Notes: generated by a model from the letters alone, not told the origin. A stretch of 6,679 bases of DNA from JBDTRY01 sp039931435 (GCA_039931435.1 JBDTRY010000214.1:1-6679); one strand, 5' to 3'; positions 1 to 6,462 are shown, counted from the stretch's first letter. Numbers and translations: made by a program.

Positions 1-335
1 TTCGTCTGGTCCGTGAAGCTAAAGGCATCGGGCGTCGTGTCCGGGGCCAGCGTCGTGGAACTGAACGTGTCGGACACTCCGCCGATGGTCACGGTCGTAT
101 CCGTCGTCGTGGTAAAGCTACCTGAGGATGTGTGTTGCGCGCGAACCATGTCGCCGTTGGAAACCGTCCCCCCCGCCGAGGTGAATGCGCCACCGTTGAT
201 CGAGTAGAGGCCGCCGACGACCGAAATCACCGACGGGGCGTTGATGCCCGAGATCGTCACTGGCGCGGACGTGATCGTCGCACTAAGCGCTACATTCGTC
301 TGATCTGTGAAGGTGAAGGCGTCGGGCGTGGTGTC
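1..335 (-). repeat. In-frame tandem repeat, 294-bp (98-aa) period, one full and one partial copy
   Basis: Reading on the minus strand, one unit runs from 335 to 42 and the next begins at 41 and is cut by the window edge. At DNA level 1-41 and 295-335 align without gaps and differ at 6 of 41 positions. The protein unit contains DTTPDAF-FTDQTN, then SGINAPSVISVVGG, YSINGGAFTSAGGTVSNGD, a SSGSFTTTTDTTVTIGG stretch and VSDTFSSTTLAP. This pattern suggests a small beta-sandwich module repeated along a surface protein. More copies probably lie to the left of position 1. Confidence 0.85.
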
Positions 336-902
336 GGAGACCGGAGCGCTCGTGCCGTCGAAGCCCATCATGAGGTAGTTCCCGCTGAGACTTGCCACTC
401 CCCACGACGCTCCTCCGGTCGTGCTGAACGTGACCCGGGCCTCGATGGTTCCCGGTCCGGTCGTCGTTGAATCCGCGGTCTGGGTCCAGAAAGCTGTATT
501 CACATCTCCCGGCGCAAAAACGAACCAATAGGAAGTGGAGGGCGCCAGAGCGATGGTCCCAACTGCGGCAGCCGACTGCACACCGATCGTGGCCGTAACC
601 GTGCTGGTGTCGAAGGTACCGACAGAGGCCAGAGGCGTGTCGTTGACCGAATCATGACTGTAAATGGCGAGGGTGATCGGCTGCCCGGCGTTGTTCTTAG
701 CCCCTCGGAACTGGGCACTGGTGATGGTCCACGATTCAGCGTCCGTGGTGAACTTCTCAGCCAGCCAGAAGGTGCTCTGCGGAGACAAATTCGACCCAGG
801 CGCGTTCGCGGTGTTCGAAACGAGTGTGGCTGCACTGGCCGTCAGCGAGCAGAAGAGGAGGACCGCAAGGGCGCTCCCGGCACGATAGGATTTCAAGAGC
901 AC
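1..902 (-). CDS. Secreted choice-of-anchor-like protein with 98-aa tandem repeats (3' end beyond window)
   Basis: The minus strand is open from a GTG at 902 to the left edge, giving 300 codons and no stop, so the C-terminus is missing. Residues 1-24 form a signal peptide: K4 and R7, a hydrophobic stretch at about 8-20, and a probable cut after ASA (22-24). C18 lies in LLFC, which is not a good lipobox. Residues about 26-185 resemble the choice-of-anchor domains of exported bacterial proteins, with WLAEKFTTD at 46-54 and later YWFVFAPGD and FWTQT; the exact family is my judgement. From residue 190 a Thr/Ser/Gly-rich repeat starts with DTTPDAFTFTDQTN and restarts at residue 288. Such repeats occur in surface or secreted proteins, often before a C-terminal anchor or sorting signal. 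Role unknown; it is probably extracellular or surface-attached. It is divergent from the kinase gene. The start is supported by GGAGG five bases upstream; TTG at 896 is a weaker alternative. Confidence 0.85.
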   Translation of the reverse strand, partial: MLLKSYRAGSALAVLLFCSLTASAATLVSNTANAPGSNLSPQSTFWLAEKFTTDAESWTITSAQFRGAKNNAGQPITLAIYSHDSVNDTPLASVGTFDTSTVTATIGVQSAAAVGTIALAPSTSYWFVFAPGDVNTAFWTQTADSTTTGPGTIEARVTFSTTGGASWGVASLSGNYLMMGFDGTSAPVSDTTPDAFTFTDQTNVALSATITSAPVTISGINAPSVISVVGGLYSINGGAFTSAGGTVSNGDMVRAQHTSSGSFTTTTDTTVTIGGVSDTFSSTTLAPDTTPDAFSFTDQT

Positions 903-907
903 CCACA

Positions 908-912
908 CCTCC
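908..912 (-). promoter_or_regulatory. Shine-Dalgarno GGAGG that selects the GTG start at 902
   Basis: On the minus strand GGAGG (912 to 908) is followed by TGTGG and then GTG at 902-900, a spacing of 5 bases. It supports the non-ATG start of the secreted repeat protein. Another GTG at 906 is out of frame. Confidence 0.7.
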
Positions 913-963
913 AGTAATTTCGAGTGCAACCGTTCTAGCATGCCCGGAGTGAACCCGGCATAC

Positions 964-983
964 GTGACACAGGATCGTGTCAC
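964..983. promoter_or_regulatory. Perfect inverted repeat GTGACAC-N6-GTGTCAC, possible operator
   Basis: GTGACAC at 964-970 and GTGTCAC at 977-983 are exact reverse complements separated by AGGATC. The dyad is 62 bases upstream of the GTG of the left gene and about 300 bases upstream of the kinase start. Arms and spacing fit the binding site of a dimeric transcription factor. It is followed on the plus strand by TTTACTTT, so a small transcription terminator is conceivable, but no plus-strand gene is seen upstream to terminate. Operator function is inferred. Confidence 0.4.
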
Positions 984-1030
984 TTTACTTTCTCGGCCCC
1001 TGCCGTTATTCGCTGTTCTGTAACGTTTCC

Positions 1031-1061
1031 TTGACGCTTACGCGAGCGATTGCGCTATATC
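1031..1061 (+). promoter_or_regulatory. Weak sigma70-like promoter candidate for the kinase gene
   Basis: TTGACG at 1031-1036 matches five of six bases of the -35 consensus. TATATC at 1056-1061 matches four of six of the -10 consensus. The spacer is 19 bases, longer than the optimum of 17. If used, it would give a leader of roughly 210 bases before the kinase ATG. The call is tentative because promoter sequences vary outside the Proteobacteria. Confidence 0.22.
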
Positions 1062-1279
1062 TGCCGCTGCTGGCGGCGCGGGACGCCGCGTTCGCGGTTC
1101 GGCAGCGTGAGGATTCGGACCGGAATTCAGGAATCCGACCCTCGCCTCATTCGGGCAACATCTTCAATGCGGCAAAGGAATGCATCGAGACCGGGGGCTG
1201 AAAAGGGAGAGGGGCCAAACAACTGAGAGAAGATTGCCCGGGCGGCGATCCTGGGTCATCATGAAGCCCTCACCACTTC

Positions 1280-3931
1280 ATGGAACTTGTTGCTGGCAAC
1301 CGGCTTGGACCTTACGAGATCGTCTCCCGAATCGGTGCGGGCGGTATGGGAGACGTGTTTCGCGCTCGGGACACCCGGCTCGATCGAACTGTTGCGGTGA
1401 AAGTCCTCCCGCCCCATCTGGCCTCCGACCCACAGCTCCGGGAGCGATTCGATCGCGAGGCGCAGGCGATCTCGTCACTCTCCCATCCGCACATCTGCAC
1501 TCTGTTCGATGTCGGGAGCGAGGACGGCATCGACTATCTGGTCATGGAGCTGCTTGAGGGAGAAACCCTCGCCGACCGCCTGACCCGTGGCGCCTTGCCG
1601 CTGCAGGAGGTTTATCGATACGGCACACAACTGTCCGACGCCCTGGCCCAGGCGCACAACCGTGGCATCGTGCACCGCGATCTCAAGCCGGGCAACGTCA
1701 TGCTCACGAAATCCGGAGTGAAACTCCTCGACTTCGGCCTGGCCCGCGCCGCCACGCCCGGCGTTGTCCTCGGAAATGCAGAAACAGAGCATCGGCCGCT
1801 CACCGCCGAGGGAACGATCCTGGGCACATTTCAGTACATGGCGCCGGAGCAGCTCGAAGGGACAGAGGCGGACGCACGGACCGACATCTTCGCCCTCGGC
1901 GCCGTCCTCTACGAGATGGCGACGGGCCAGCGCGCCTTCGACGGAAAAACGAAGACCAGTCTCATCGCGGCCATCGTCGCCGGCCAGCCGCGGCGGTTGG
2001 TCGACTTTGATCTGCTGGCTCCGGAGGGGCTCGAGCATGTGATCCAGCGTTGTCTGGAGAAAGATCCAGTCGATCGCTGGCAGTCGGCGAACGATGTGGC
2101 CCGGGAGCTGGAGTGGATCGCGGAACGGGCCACGGCCCAGCCGGTCAGCGTGCGCAGCACTCTCAGCCGGCCCTTGACCGTGGCTCTTGCAGCGGCTGCA
2201 CTCCTCGCCGCGGTGGCCCTTGGGGTGATCGGCGGACGATCTCTGCTGAACACAGATCCGCAACCCGTCCTCCGTTCCACGATCGTCCCACCTAAAGGTG
2301 TGACCATTCGGCCGGACGATGGGGAAGATGCCATCGCCATCTCTCCCGATGGCCGGCTGCTGGCGTTTACCGGCACGGATGGCTCGGGGAGAAGACTGGT
2401 ATGGGTGCTTCCCCTGGACCAGCTCGAAGCGCGTTCGCTCGACGGGACGGATGGAGCGAGACAGCCGTTCTGGTCGAAGGATGGCAGGTCACTGGCGTTC
2501 TTTGCCAAAGGAAAACTCAAGACCGTGGCGCTGGACGGAAGTCCGCCGGTGACAATCTGCAGCGTGGCCTCGAACCCGATGCGCGGAGACTGGGGGCCGG
2601 ATGGAACGATCCTGTATTCGCCCAGCTCCGGCGCGGCAATCTATCGGGTTGCGTCCAGCGGAGGAACTCCTGCCCCTGCCACAACACTGAACGCAGTGGC
2701 AGGCGAGACCACGCACCGCTGGGCGCGCTTTCTTCCAGACGGACAGAGCTTTCTCTTCATGGCGGGCTCGCATCAGGCGCCGGAGAGTGCCGAAATCAAC
2801 GCTATCTACGCCGCCCGACTGGACTCCAATGAGCGGAAGCTCGTCGTGCGGGCCCGCTCGCCGATCGAATACTCCAGCGGCTATCTATTCTTTGTACGAA
2901 AGAACACCCTTCTGGCGCAGCCCTTCGACGCCCGCAAGCTCAAGGTAGAAGGAGACCCGATTCCCGTGGCAACGAACGTCCAGTATGCAGCCGAGTCGTT
3001 CTCATCCGCATTCAGCGTGTCCGGCGCAAACCGGCTTGTGTACACCAGGTCCGCTCCGCGGAAAATGTGGGAGCTGGACTGGCTGGATCGAAGCGGCAAG
3101 ACAACGGTAGTGGCGGTCGAGGCGGGCAACTATCAGTCGTGGACGCCGTCGCCCGACTGGAAGCAACTGGCCATCACCATCACTGATCCGGACAACGGAG
3201 ACGATATCTGGCTGCGCGATCTCGAGCGCAATACAATGCGTCGTTTTACGCACGACGGCAAAGGATCCAGTCCTGCCTGGTCTCCGGACAGCACGCGAAT
3301 CGCTTACGAAGGAGGCGACTCTTTTCGAACCCTGGTGCGCAGCGTTCAGAACGACGATGCCCCACAGCCAGTGTGGGAGCCGGGACATTGGGGCGGGCCC
3401 GTGAGCTGGTCACCTGATGGACGCTATCTTGCCTTGTGGAGCTTCGATCAGAAGTCGGCGAACAACTATGACGCGCTTCTGCTCCCGCTGTTCGGCGAAC
3501 GAAAGACGATCGCGGTGGCGGCATCGCCGGCCGCAGAGTTTCCGGATGACTTTTCACCCGACGGTCGATGGCTCCTCTACGAAAGCGACGAAAGCGGGCA
3601 GGCGGAAATATTCGCCGTTTCCGTTCCGGACCTCCGACGCCGCCAACAGATCTCCACTGCCGGCGGCAGCCACGCGATCTGGGCCGGCCCGCGCGAGATC
3701 TGGTATCGGTATCCCGATGGCACCTTCGTATCGGTGACTTTGACTGACTCCGATGATGGCAAAGCCGCCCTCTCCCCTCCTCGGATTTTGTTCAAGGACC
3801 CCGGACTGGTCGGCGTCGTTTCTGCTCCGGGCGGCCGCCTCCTGGGAACCCGCCAGGTCGGAGAGGACGAGCCCACGCGGATCGTCGTCGTCGAGGGATG
3901 GCCCCAACTGCTCGTGGCGAAAGCCCAATAG
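1280..3931 (+). CDS. Transmembrane Ser/Thr protein kinase with PD40/TolB-like beta-propeller domain
   Basis: This 883-aa Hanks-type kinase is complete. In the kinase domain (about 12-280) I see the P-loop GAGGMG (19-24), catalytic lysine K41, helix-C glutamate E60, HRD (132-134) followed by LKPGN, DFG (151-153), APE (188-190) and DIFALG (202-207). The lysine, aspartates and asparagine needed for catalysis are all present. T175, T179 and T183 in the activation loop are possible autophosphorylation sites. One hydrophobic segment (about 299-318) should cross the membrane, leaving the kinase in the cytoplasm. The rest, about 330-883, is outside and carries PD40-type motifs such as AISPDGRLLAF, WSKDGRSLAF, WSPDSTRIAY, WSPDGRYLAL and FSPDGRWLLY, expected to form one or two propellers that bind a ligand or protein. 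The ATG is the first in-frame start after a stop at 1262, and its N-terminus fits the family; no ribosome binding site is evident. Ligand and substrates are unknown. Confidence 0.95.
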   Translation: MELVAGNRLGPYEIVSRIGAGGMGDVFRARDTRLDRTVAVKVLPPHLASDPQLRERFDREAQAISSLSHPHICTLFDVGSEDGIDYLVMELLEGETLADRLTRGALPLQEVYRYGTQLSDALAQAHNRGIVHRDLKPGNVMLTKSGVKLLDFGLARAATPGVVLGNAETEHRPLTAEGTILGTFQYMAPEQLEGTEADARTDIFALGAVLYEMATGQRAFDGKTKTSLIAAIVAGQPRRLVDFDLLAPEGLEHVIQRCLEKDPVDRWQSANDVARELEWIAERATAQPVSVRSTLSRPLTVALAAAALLAAVALGVIGGRSLLNTDPQPVLRSTIVPPKGVTIRPDDGEDAIAISPDGRLLAFTGTDGSGRRLVWVLPLDQLEARSLDGTDGARQPFWSKDGRSLAFFAKGKLKTVALDGSPPVTICSVASNPMRGDWGPDGTILYSPSSGAAIYRVASSGGTPAPATTLNAVAGETTHRWARFLPDGQSFLFMAGSHQAPESAEINAIYAARLDSNERKLVVRARSPIEYSSGYLFFVRKNTLLAQPFDARKLKVEGDPIPVATNVQYAAESFSSAFSVSGANRLVYTRSAPRKMWELDWLDRSGKTTVVAVEAGNYQSWTPSPDWKQLAITITDPDNGDDIWLRDLERNTMRRFTHDGKGSSPAWSPDSTRIAYEGGDSFRTLVRSVQNDDAPQPVWEPGHWGGPVSWSPDGRYLALWSFDQKSANNYDALLLPLFGERKTIAVAASPAAEFPDDFSPDGRWLLYESDESGQAEIFAVSVPDLRRRQQISTAGGSHAIWAGPREIWYRYPDGTFVSVTLTDSDDGKAALSPPRILFKDPGLVGVVSAPGGRLLGTRQVGEDEPTRIVVVEGWPQLLVAKAQ

Positions 3932-3987
3932 TCCGCGCTGCCAGCCGGCCGTACTGCGACGAATCCAAGTCGGCCCCCGCAAACCGC

Positions 3988-3993
3988 TATCAT
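3988..3993 (+). promoter_or_regulatory. Possible -10 element (TATCAT) for leaderless mpaA transcription
   Basis: TATCAT matches five of six bases of the -10 consensus and ends 8 bases before the ATG at 4002. That is about where a transcript would start if it began at the start codon itself. No Shine-Dalgarno sequence is visible before this ATG, which fits a leaderless message. No good -35 element is present, so the evidence is weak; the gene may instead be read through from the kinase gene. Confidence 0.25.
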
Positions 3994-4001
3994 GGACTTC
4001 G

Positions 4002-4730
4002 ATGAACGGGCACGAGAAACAGCTCCTTGTCGAACGCAGGGACCGCGGCGTCATTCGCCACCCGAGCAAACCGTACGGAACTTCCGCGGACGGCATTCCG
4101 CTCACCGTCTACCTTCCTCAGAGCAATGAAGCGGACCTCCTCATCCTGGCCAGCATCCACGGAGACGAATCCGAGACGCCGGTCGTTGTCTCCGAGGCGC
4201 TGCGTTGTATTCCGATGCAGGATCTGAGTGCGGCGGTGGTCCTCTGCGCCAATCCCGATGGCGCCGTGCGTGGCACGCGCGGTAACGCCCGAGGAGTCGA
4301 TCTGAACAGGAACTTCCCGACCTCGAACTGGAGTGCGGAGCCGGTCTGCTACAAGAGCCGCGCGGGCGATCCGCGAGACATCGCCCTCAGCCCCGGATCG
4401 CACGGCGCCTCGGAGCCGGAGACCGTCGCTCTTCTTGCATTGCTTGAAGACCTGAAGCCCCTCGCCATCGTCAGCCTTCATGCCGCCCTGGCCTGCATCG
4501 ACGACGCCGGCGGATCTACGCTGGGAAGGCAGCTCGCCGAACGCTGCGGCCTGCCCCTGCTCACCGAGATCGGGTATCCGACGCCGGGTTCGATGGGCAC
4601 ATGGGCCGGCGAACAAGGACTGAGCCTCGTTACGTACGAAGTGGAGGCGGCATCGCTTTACGATCTCAAGGATCGCCACGTCCCGGTGATGATCGACCTG
4701 ATGACCGGCCGTTTCGACCTCGGATACTGA
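4002..4730 (+). CDS. mpaA: M14 zinc peptidase, murein peptide amidase A (MpaA) homologue
   Basis: The 242-aa product matches E. coli MpaA in length and motif order. MpaA is a cytoplasmic carboxypeptidase-like enzyme that cuts the gamma-D-Glu-meso-diaminopimelate bond in murein tripeptide during cell-wall recycling. Visible here are IHGDE (52-56; H53 and E56 as zinc ligands), NPDG (84-87), RGVDLNRNFP (97-106; R103 should bind the substrate carboxylate), NW (109-110), SEPET (137-141), SLHAALACIDD (158-168; H160 as third zinc ligand), GYPTPGSMGTW (191-201) and TYEVEA (211-216; E213 as the catalytic glutamate). All catalytic residues appear intact. No signal peptide is seen, as expected. The frame stays open back into the kinase gene, but residues similar to MpaA begin only after this ATG, so the short form is chosen. 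It starts 70 bases after the kinase stop. One oddity is HAALACI where the E. coli enzyme has HDPLACI. Confidence 0.9.
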   Translation: MNGHEKQLLVERRDRGVIRHPSKPYGTSADGIPLTVYLPQSNEADLLILASIHGDESETPVVVSEALRCIPMQDLSAAVVLCANPDGAVRGTRGNARGVDLNRNFPTSNWSAEPVCYKSRAGDPRDIALSPGSHGASEPETVALLALLEDLKPLAIVSLHAALACIDDAGGSTLGRQLAERCGLPLLTEIGYPTPGSMGTWAGEQGLSLVTYEVEAASLYDLKDRHVPVMIDLMTGRFDLGY

Positions 4731-4768
4731 GCGACGGTCACGCGAACCAAAGGGACAAAAGACTATGG

Positions 4769-4879
4769 CCGGCTGTCATCCTGAGCGTCGAGCGAAGGAT
4801 CTCTTCCACCTTCCTGGTTGCCAGCCCATTCCTCGTTGAAGAGATCCTTCGGTCGCTGCGCTCCCTCAGGATGACAAGC
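4769..4879. repeat. REP-like palindromic repeat, copy A (complete palindrome)
   Basis: The left arm begins GGCTGTCATCCTGAG (4771-4785) and leads to GAAGGATCTCTTC. The right arm carries GAAGAGATCCTTC and ends CTCAGGATGACAAGC (4865-4879). The arms are reverse complements apart from small gaps and mismatches, so the element of about 109 bases could fold into a long imperfect hairpin. Positions 4769-4869 recur at 6531-6631 with only two differences. The TCATCCTGAG/GAAGGATCTC core is familiar as a dispersed intergenic repeat in many bacterial genomes. Open frames across it on the minus strand are artefacts. The rest of the 264-base gap (4731-4994) holds nothing I recognise and shows no clear ribosome binding site for the next gene. 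Confidence 0.9.
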
Positions 4880-4994
4880 GCCCCATGGGAGTTTCTTACA
4901 AGCGAGGGAATCGAGAACAAGCTTTGAGCAAGCACGCCATCTTCTCGATCGATGAGCTCCTGTGTGAGATCCTTGTTTCTCCCTGAGCGCATCC

Positions 4995-5873
4995 ATGCAT
5001 ATCCTCATCACCGATTCCGGCGTAGGCGGGCTGTCCGTCGTGGCCTACGCCGAGCGGTTCCTGCGAACCCGCGGATTCACCGAGCCGGTCCGTCTGACCT
5101 TCGCCAACGCCGCTCCGGCCAATGACTTCGGATACAACTCCATGACGACGATGAAGGAGAAACTCGACACCTTCGACCGATTCCTCCGCAACGTGACACG
5201 GCGTTTCGCCCCCGACTCCATCTACGTCGCCTGCAACACGCTCTCGGTCCTGCTCCCGGACACTCCGTACTTCCCAATCGCCGCAATCGAGATCCAGGGA
5301 ATCGTCGAAACAGGCGTCCAGCTTCTGCTGCACGATCTCGCATCGGATCCACGGAGCACGGCAATCATCTTCGGAACGCAGACGACGATCGACTCCGGCG
5401 TCTACCGGCAACGTCTCGAGGCACGCGGCATCGATTTCTCACGCATCATCAACCAGGCCTGTCCCGGACTGGCGGACACGATCTCCGAAGACCGCCTGGG
5501 AACGCGGACCGCCGCCGAGATCCGCAACTGGGTGCGCGCGGCAACGAAGACGCTGGATGGAAACGACGCCGAAGTCGTCGCCTGTCTGGCCTGCACCCAC
5601 TACGGCTACCGCCAGGAGATGTTCTCCGAGTCCTTCGAGGAGCTGGGCATCGCAGCGAAGGTCCTCAATCCGAACGAGCGTGCGGCCAGTCAGCTCTTCG
5701 CCACCGCGGACGATCGCCAGCGGCAGCCGCAGGACAATGTTGACGTCCACGTTGTCACCCGCTACCGGATTCCGGAGGCCACCGTGGAAGCGCTCACATA
5801 TTTCCTGTCCGACATCTCTCCGCGGACGGTCGAAGCGCTGCAGAACTTCGAACACGATTCGGAGCTGTTCTGA
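4995..5873 (+). CDS. Asp/Glu racemase superfamily protein, divergent glutamate racemase (MurI-like)
   Basis: This 292-aa cytoplasmic protein resembles cofactor-independent glutamate racemase, which interconverts L- and D-glutamate through two cysteines and supplies D-Glu for peptidoglycan. Visible are TDSGVGGLSV (6-15; D7 and S8 bind substrate), VACNT (77-81; C79 as first catalytic cysteine), GTQTTIDSGVYRQRL (126-140), ACPGLAD (154-160) and ACTHYGY (198-204; C199 as second catalytic cysteine, H201 beside it). Both cysteines and the N-terminal Asp-Ser are intact, so it should be an active racemase. It departs from typical MurI where DTARxPYG is expected: here the sequence is NAAPANDFGYNS (37-48). 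EIQGIVETGV (98-107) also differs from the usual VVEPG-type stretch. The substrate could therefore be glutamate, aspartate or a related compound, and I withhold the symbol murI. The start is the first residue of the conserved N-terminal strand. It follows mpaA by 264 bases. Confidence 0.85.
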   Translation: MHILITDSGVGGLSVVAYAERFLRTRGFTEPVRLTFANAAPANDFGYNSMTTMKEKLDTFDRFLRNVTRRFAPDSIYVACNTLSVLLPDTPYFPIAAIEIQGIVETGVQLLLHDLASDPRSTAIIFGTQTTIDSGVYRQRLEARGIDFSRIINQACPGLADTISEDRLGTRTAAEIRNWVRAATKTLDGNDAEVVACLACTHYGYRQEMFSESFEELGIAAKVLNPNERAASQLFATADDRQRQPQDNVDVHVVTRYRIPEATVEALTYFLSDISPRTVEALQNFEHDSELF

Positions 5874-5923
5874 GGACGGTCCTATTGCTGATAGTCTGTC
5901 CGACTCATCGCAACAAAATCCCT

Positions 5924-5927
5924 GGAG
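5924..5927 (+). promoter_or_regulatory. Shine-Dalgarno GGAG for the VOC gene
   Basis: GGAG lies 9 bases before the ATG at 5937 and supports that start. It is the only plus-strand gene in the window with a recognisable ribosome binding site. Confidence 0.5.
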
Positions 5928-5936
5928 TAACCCGGA

Positions 5937-6347
5937 ATGAAGCAATCCCTCGGTCTGGTCTCACTCGTTGTCCGCGACTACGACGAGGCGCTGGCGTTCT
6001 TCGTCGGCAAACTGGGCTTCACGCTCGTCGAGGACCGGGACGTTCCCGAGCAGTCCAAGCGTTGGGTCGTGGTCTCTCCTCCGGGCGCGGTCGACTCGCA
6101 GTTGCTGCTGGCTCGGGCCTCGACGCCTCAGCAGCACTCGCGCATCGGAGATCAAACCGGCGGCCGCGTCTTCCTCTTTCTGCACACCGACGACTTCTGG
6201 CGTGACTACGCCTCGTACAAAACGAAGGGGGTCATCTTCGTGCGCGATCCGAAGGAGGAATCCTACGGTACCGTAGCCGTGTTCGAGGATCTCTACGGCA
6301 ACCTCTGGGACCTGATTGAACTCGGGTCGCGCGATCAGACCGCGTGA
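5937..6347 (+). CDS. VOC superfamily (glyoxalase/bleomycin-resistance fold) protein
   Basis: The 136-aa product has the length and pattern of a single-chain vicinal oxygen chelate protein built of two beta-alpha-beta-beta-beta modules that normally dimerise. Module one contains SLVVRDYDEALAFFVGKLGF (9-28). Module two contains RVFLFLHTDDFWRDYASYK (77-95), then FVRDPKEESYGTVAVFEDLYGNLWDLIE (written here only to name the stretch 101-128 by its ends: FVRDP and WDLIE). Family members use paired His/Glu residues to bind a divalent metal. Here H83 and E128 are possible ligands, but the usual N-terminal ligand position holds S9, so metal binding and enzyme class are uncertain. Substrate unknown; relatives detoxify methylglyoxal, act as dioxygenases or bind antibiotics. 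It starts 63 bases after the racemase stop and may be co-transcribed with it. Confidence 0.88.
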   Translation: MKQSLGLVSLVVRDYDEALAFFVGKLGFTLVEDRDVPEQSKRWVVVSPPGAVDSQLLLARASTPQQHSRIGDQTGGRVFLFLHTDDFWRDYASYKTKGVIFVRDPKEESYGTVAVFEDLYGNLWDLIELGSRDQTA

Positions 6348-6462
6348 CGACGTCTCGGGATCTGCCTTTCGCGGCCATCGCCTGGACGATGCAGGAGCCT
6401 TGGCGTTCCTGATCCCAGGCCGCGGACTTACCCTTCGCCCTTCCTATGCGGTCCATTCGAAC

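Larger units (their letters stand above)
903..1279. other. Divergent intergenic region between secreted-protein and kinase genes
   Basis: This stretch of about 377 bases lies between two divergently oriented genes and should hold both promoters. It contains the ribosome binding site for the left gene, a perfect 7-bp dyad (964-983), a weak sigma70-like promoter candidate on the plus strand (1031-1061), and a purine-rich AAAAGGGAGAGGGG run near 1201-1214. That run lies too far from the ATG at 1280 to act as its ribosome binding site. A 74-codon open frame at 977-1201 shows no recognisable protein features and I do not call it a gene. No RNA gene or riboswitch was recognised. Confidence 0.6.

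Noticed and set aside
1..335. CRISPR-like array
   Set aside because: The repeat period is 294 bp, the copies are coding and in frame, and there are no short unique spacers.
132..470. Plus-strand open frames within 1-900
   Set aside because: They are antisense to the continuous minus-strand frame with a signal peptide and repeated motifs, and their translations are Arg-rich and low in complexity.
971..990. Intrinsic terminator reading of the 964-983 dyad followed by TTTACTTT
   Set aside because: No plus-strand gene lies upstream to be terminated, and the T-run is interrupted. An operator is the simpler reading.
977..1201. 74-codon plus-strand open frame in the divergent intergenic region
   Set aside because: No ribosome binding site, no domain, and its start overlaps the inverted repeat at 964-983.
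1475..2263. 262-codon minus-strand open frame opposite the kinase domain
   Set aside because: It lies antisense to a clearly coding, motif-rich kinase and shows no recognisable domain. Long antisense frames are common in GC-rich genes.
3753..4001. Longer form of the M14 peptidase starting at 3753 inside the kinase gene
   Set aside because: The frame is open, but the added 83 residues are out-of-frame kinase sequence and resemble no peptidase. The ATG at 4002 gives 242 residues, the length of E. coli MpaA.
3554..4105. 183-codon minus-strand open frame across the kinase end and mpaA start
   Set aside because: It overlaps two well supported plus-strand genes and the gap between them, with no protein-like features.
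4738..5011. Minus-strand open frames of 82-84 codons across repeat copy A
   Set aside because: They are translations of the palindromic repeat itself. The same peptide pattern reappears over copy B (6428-6661), which shows it follows the repeat and not a gene.
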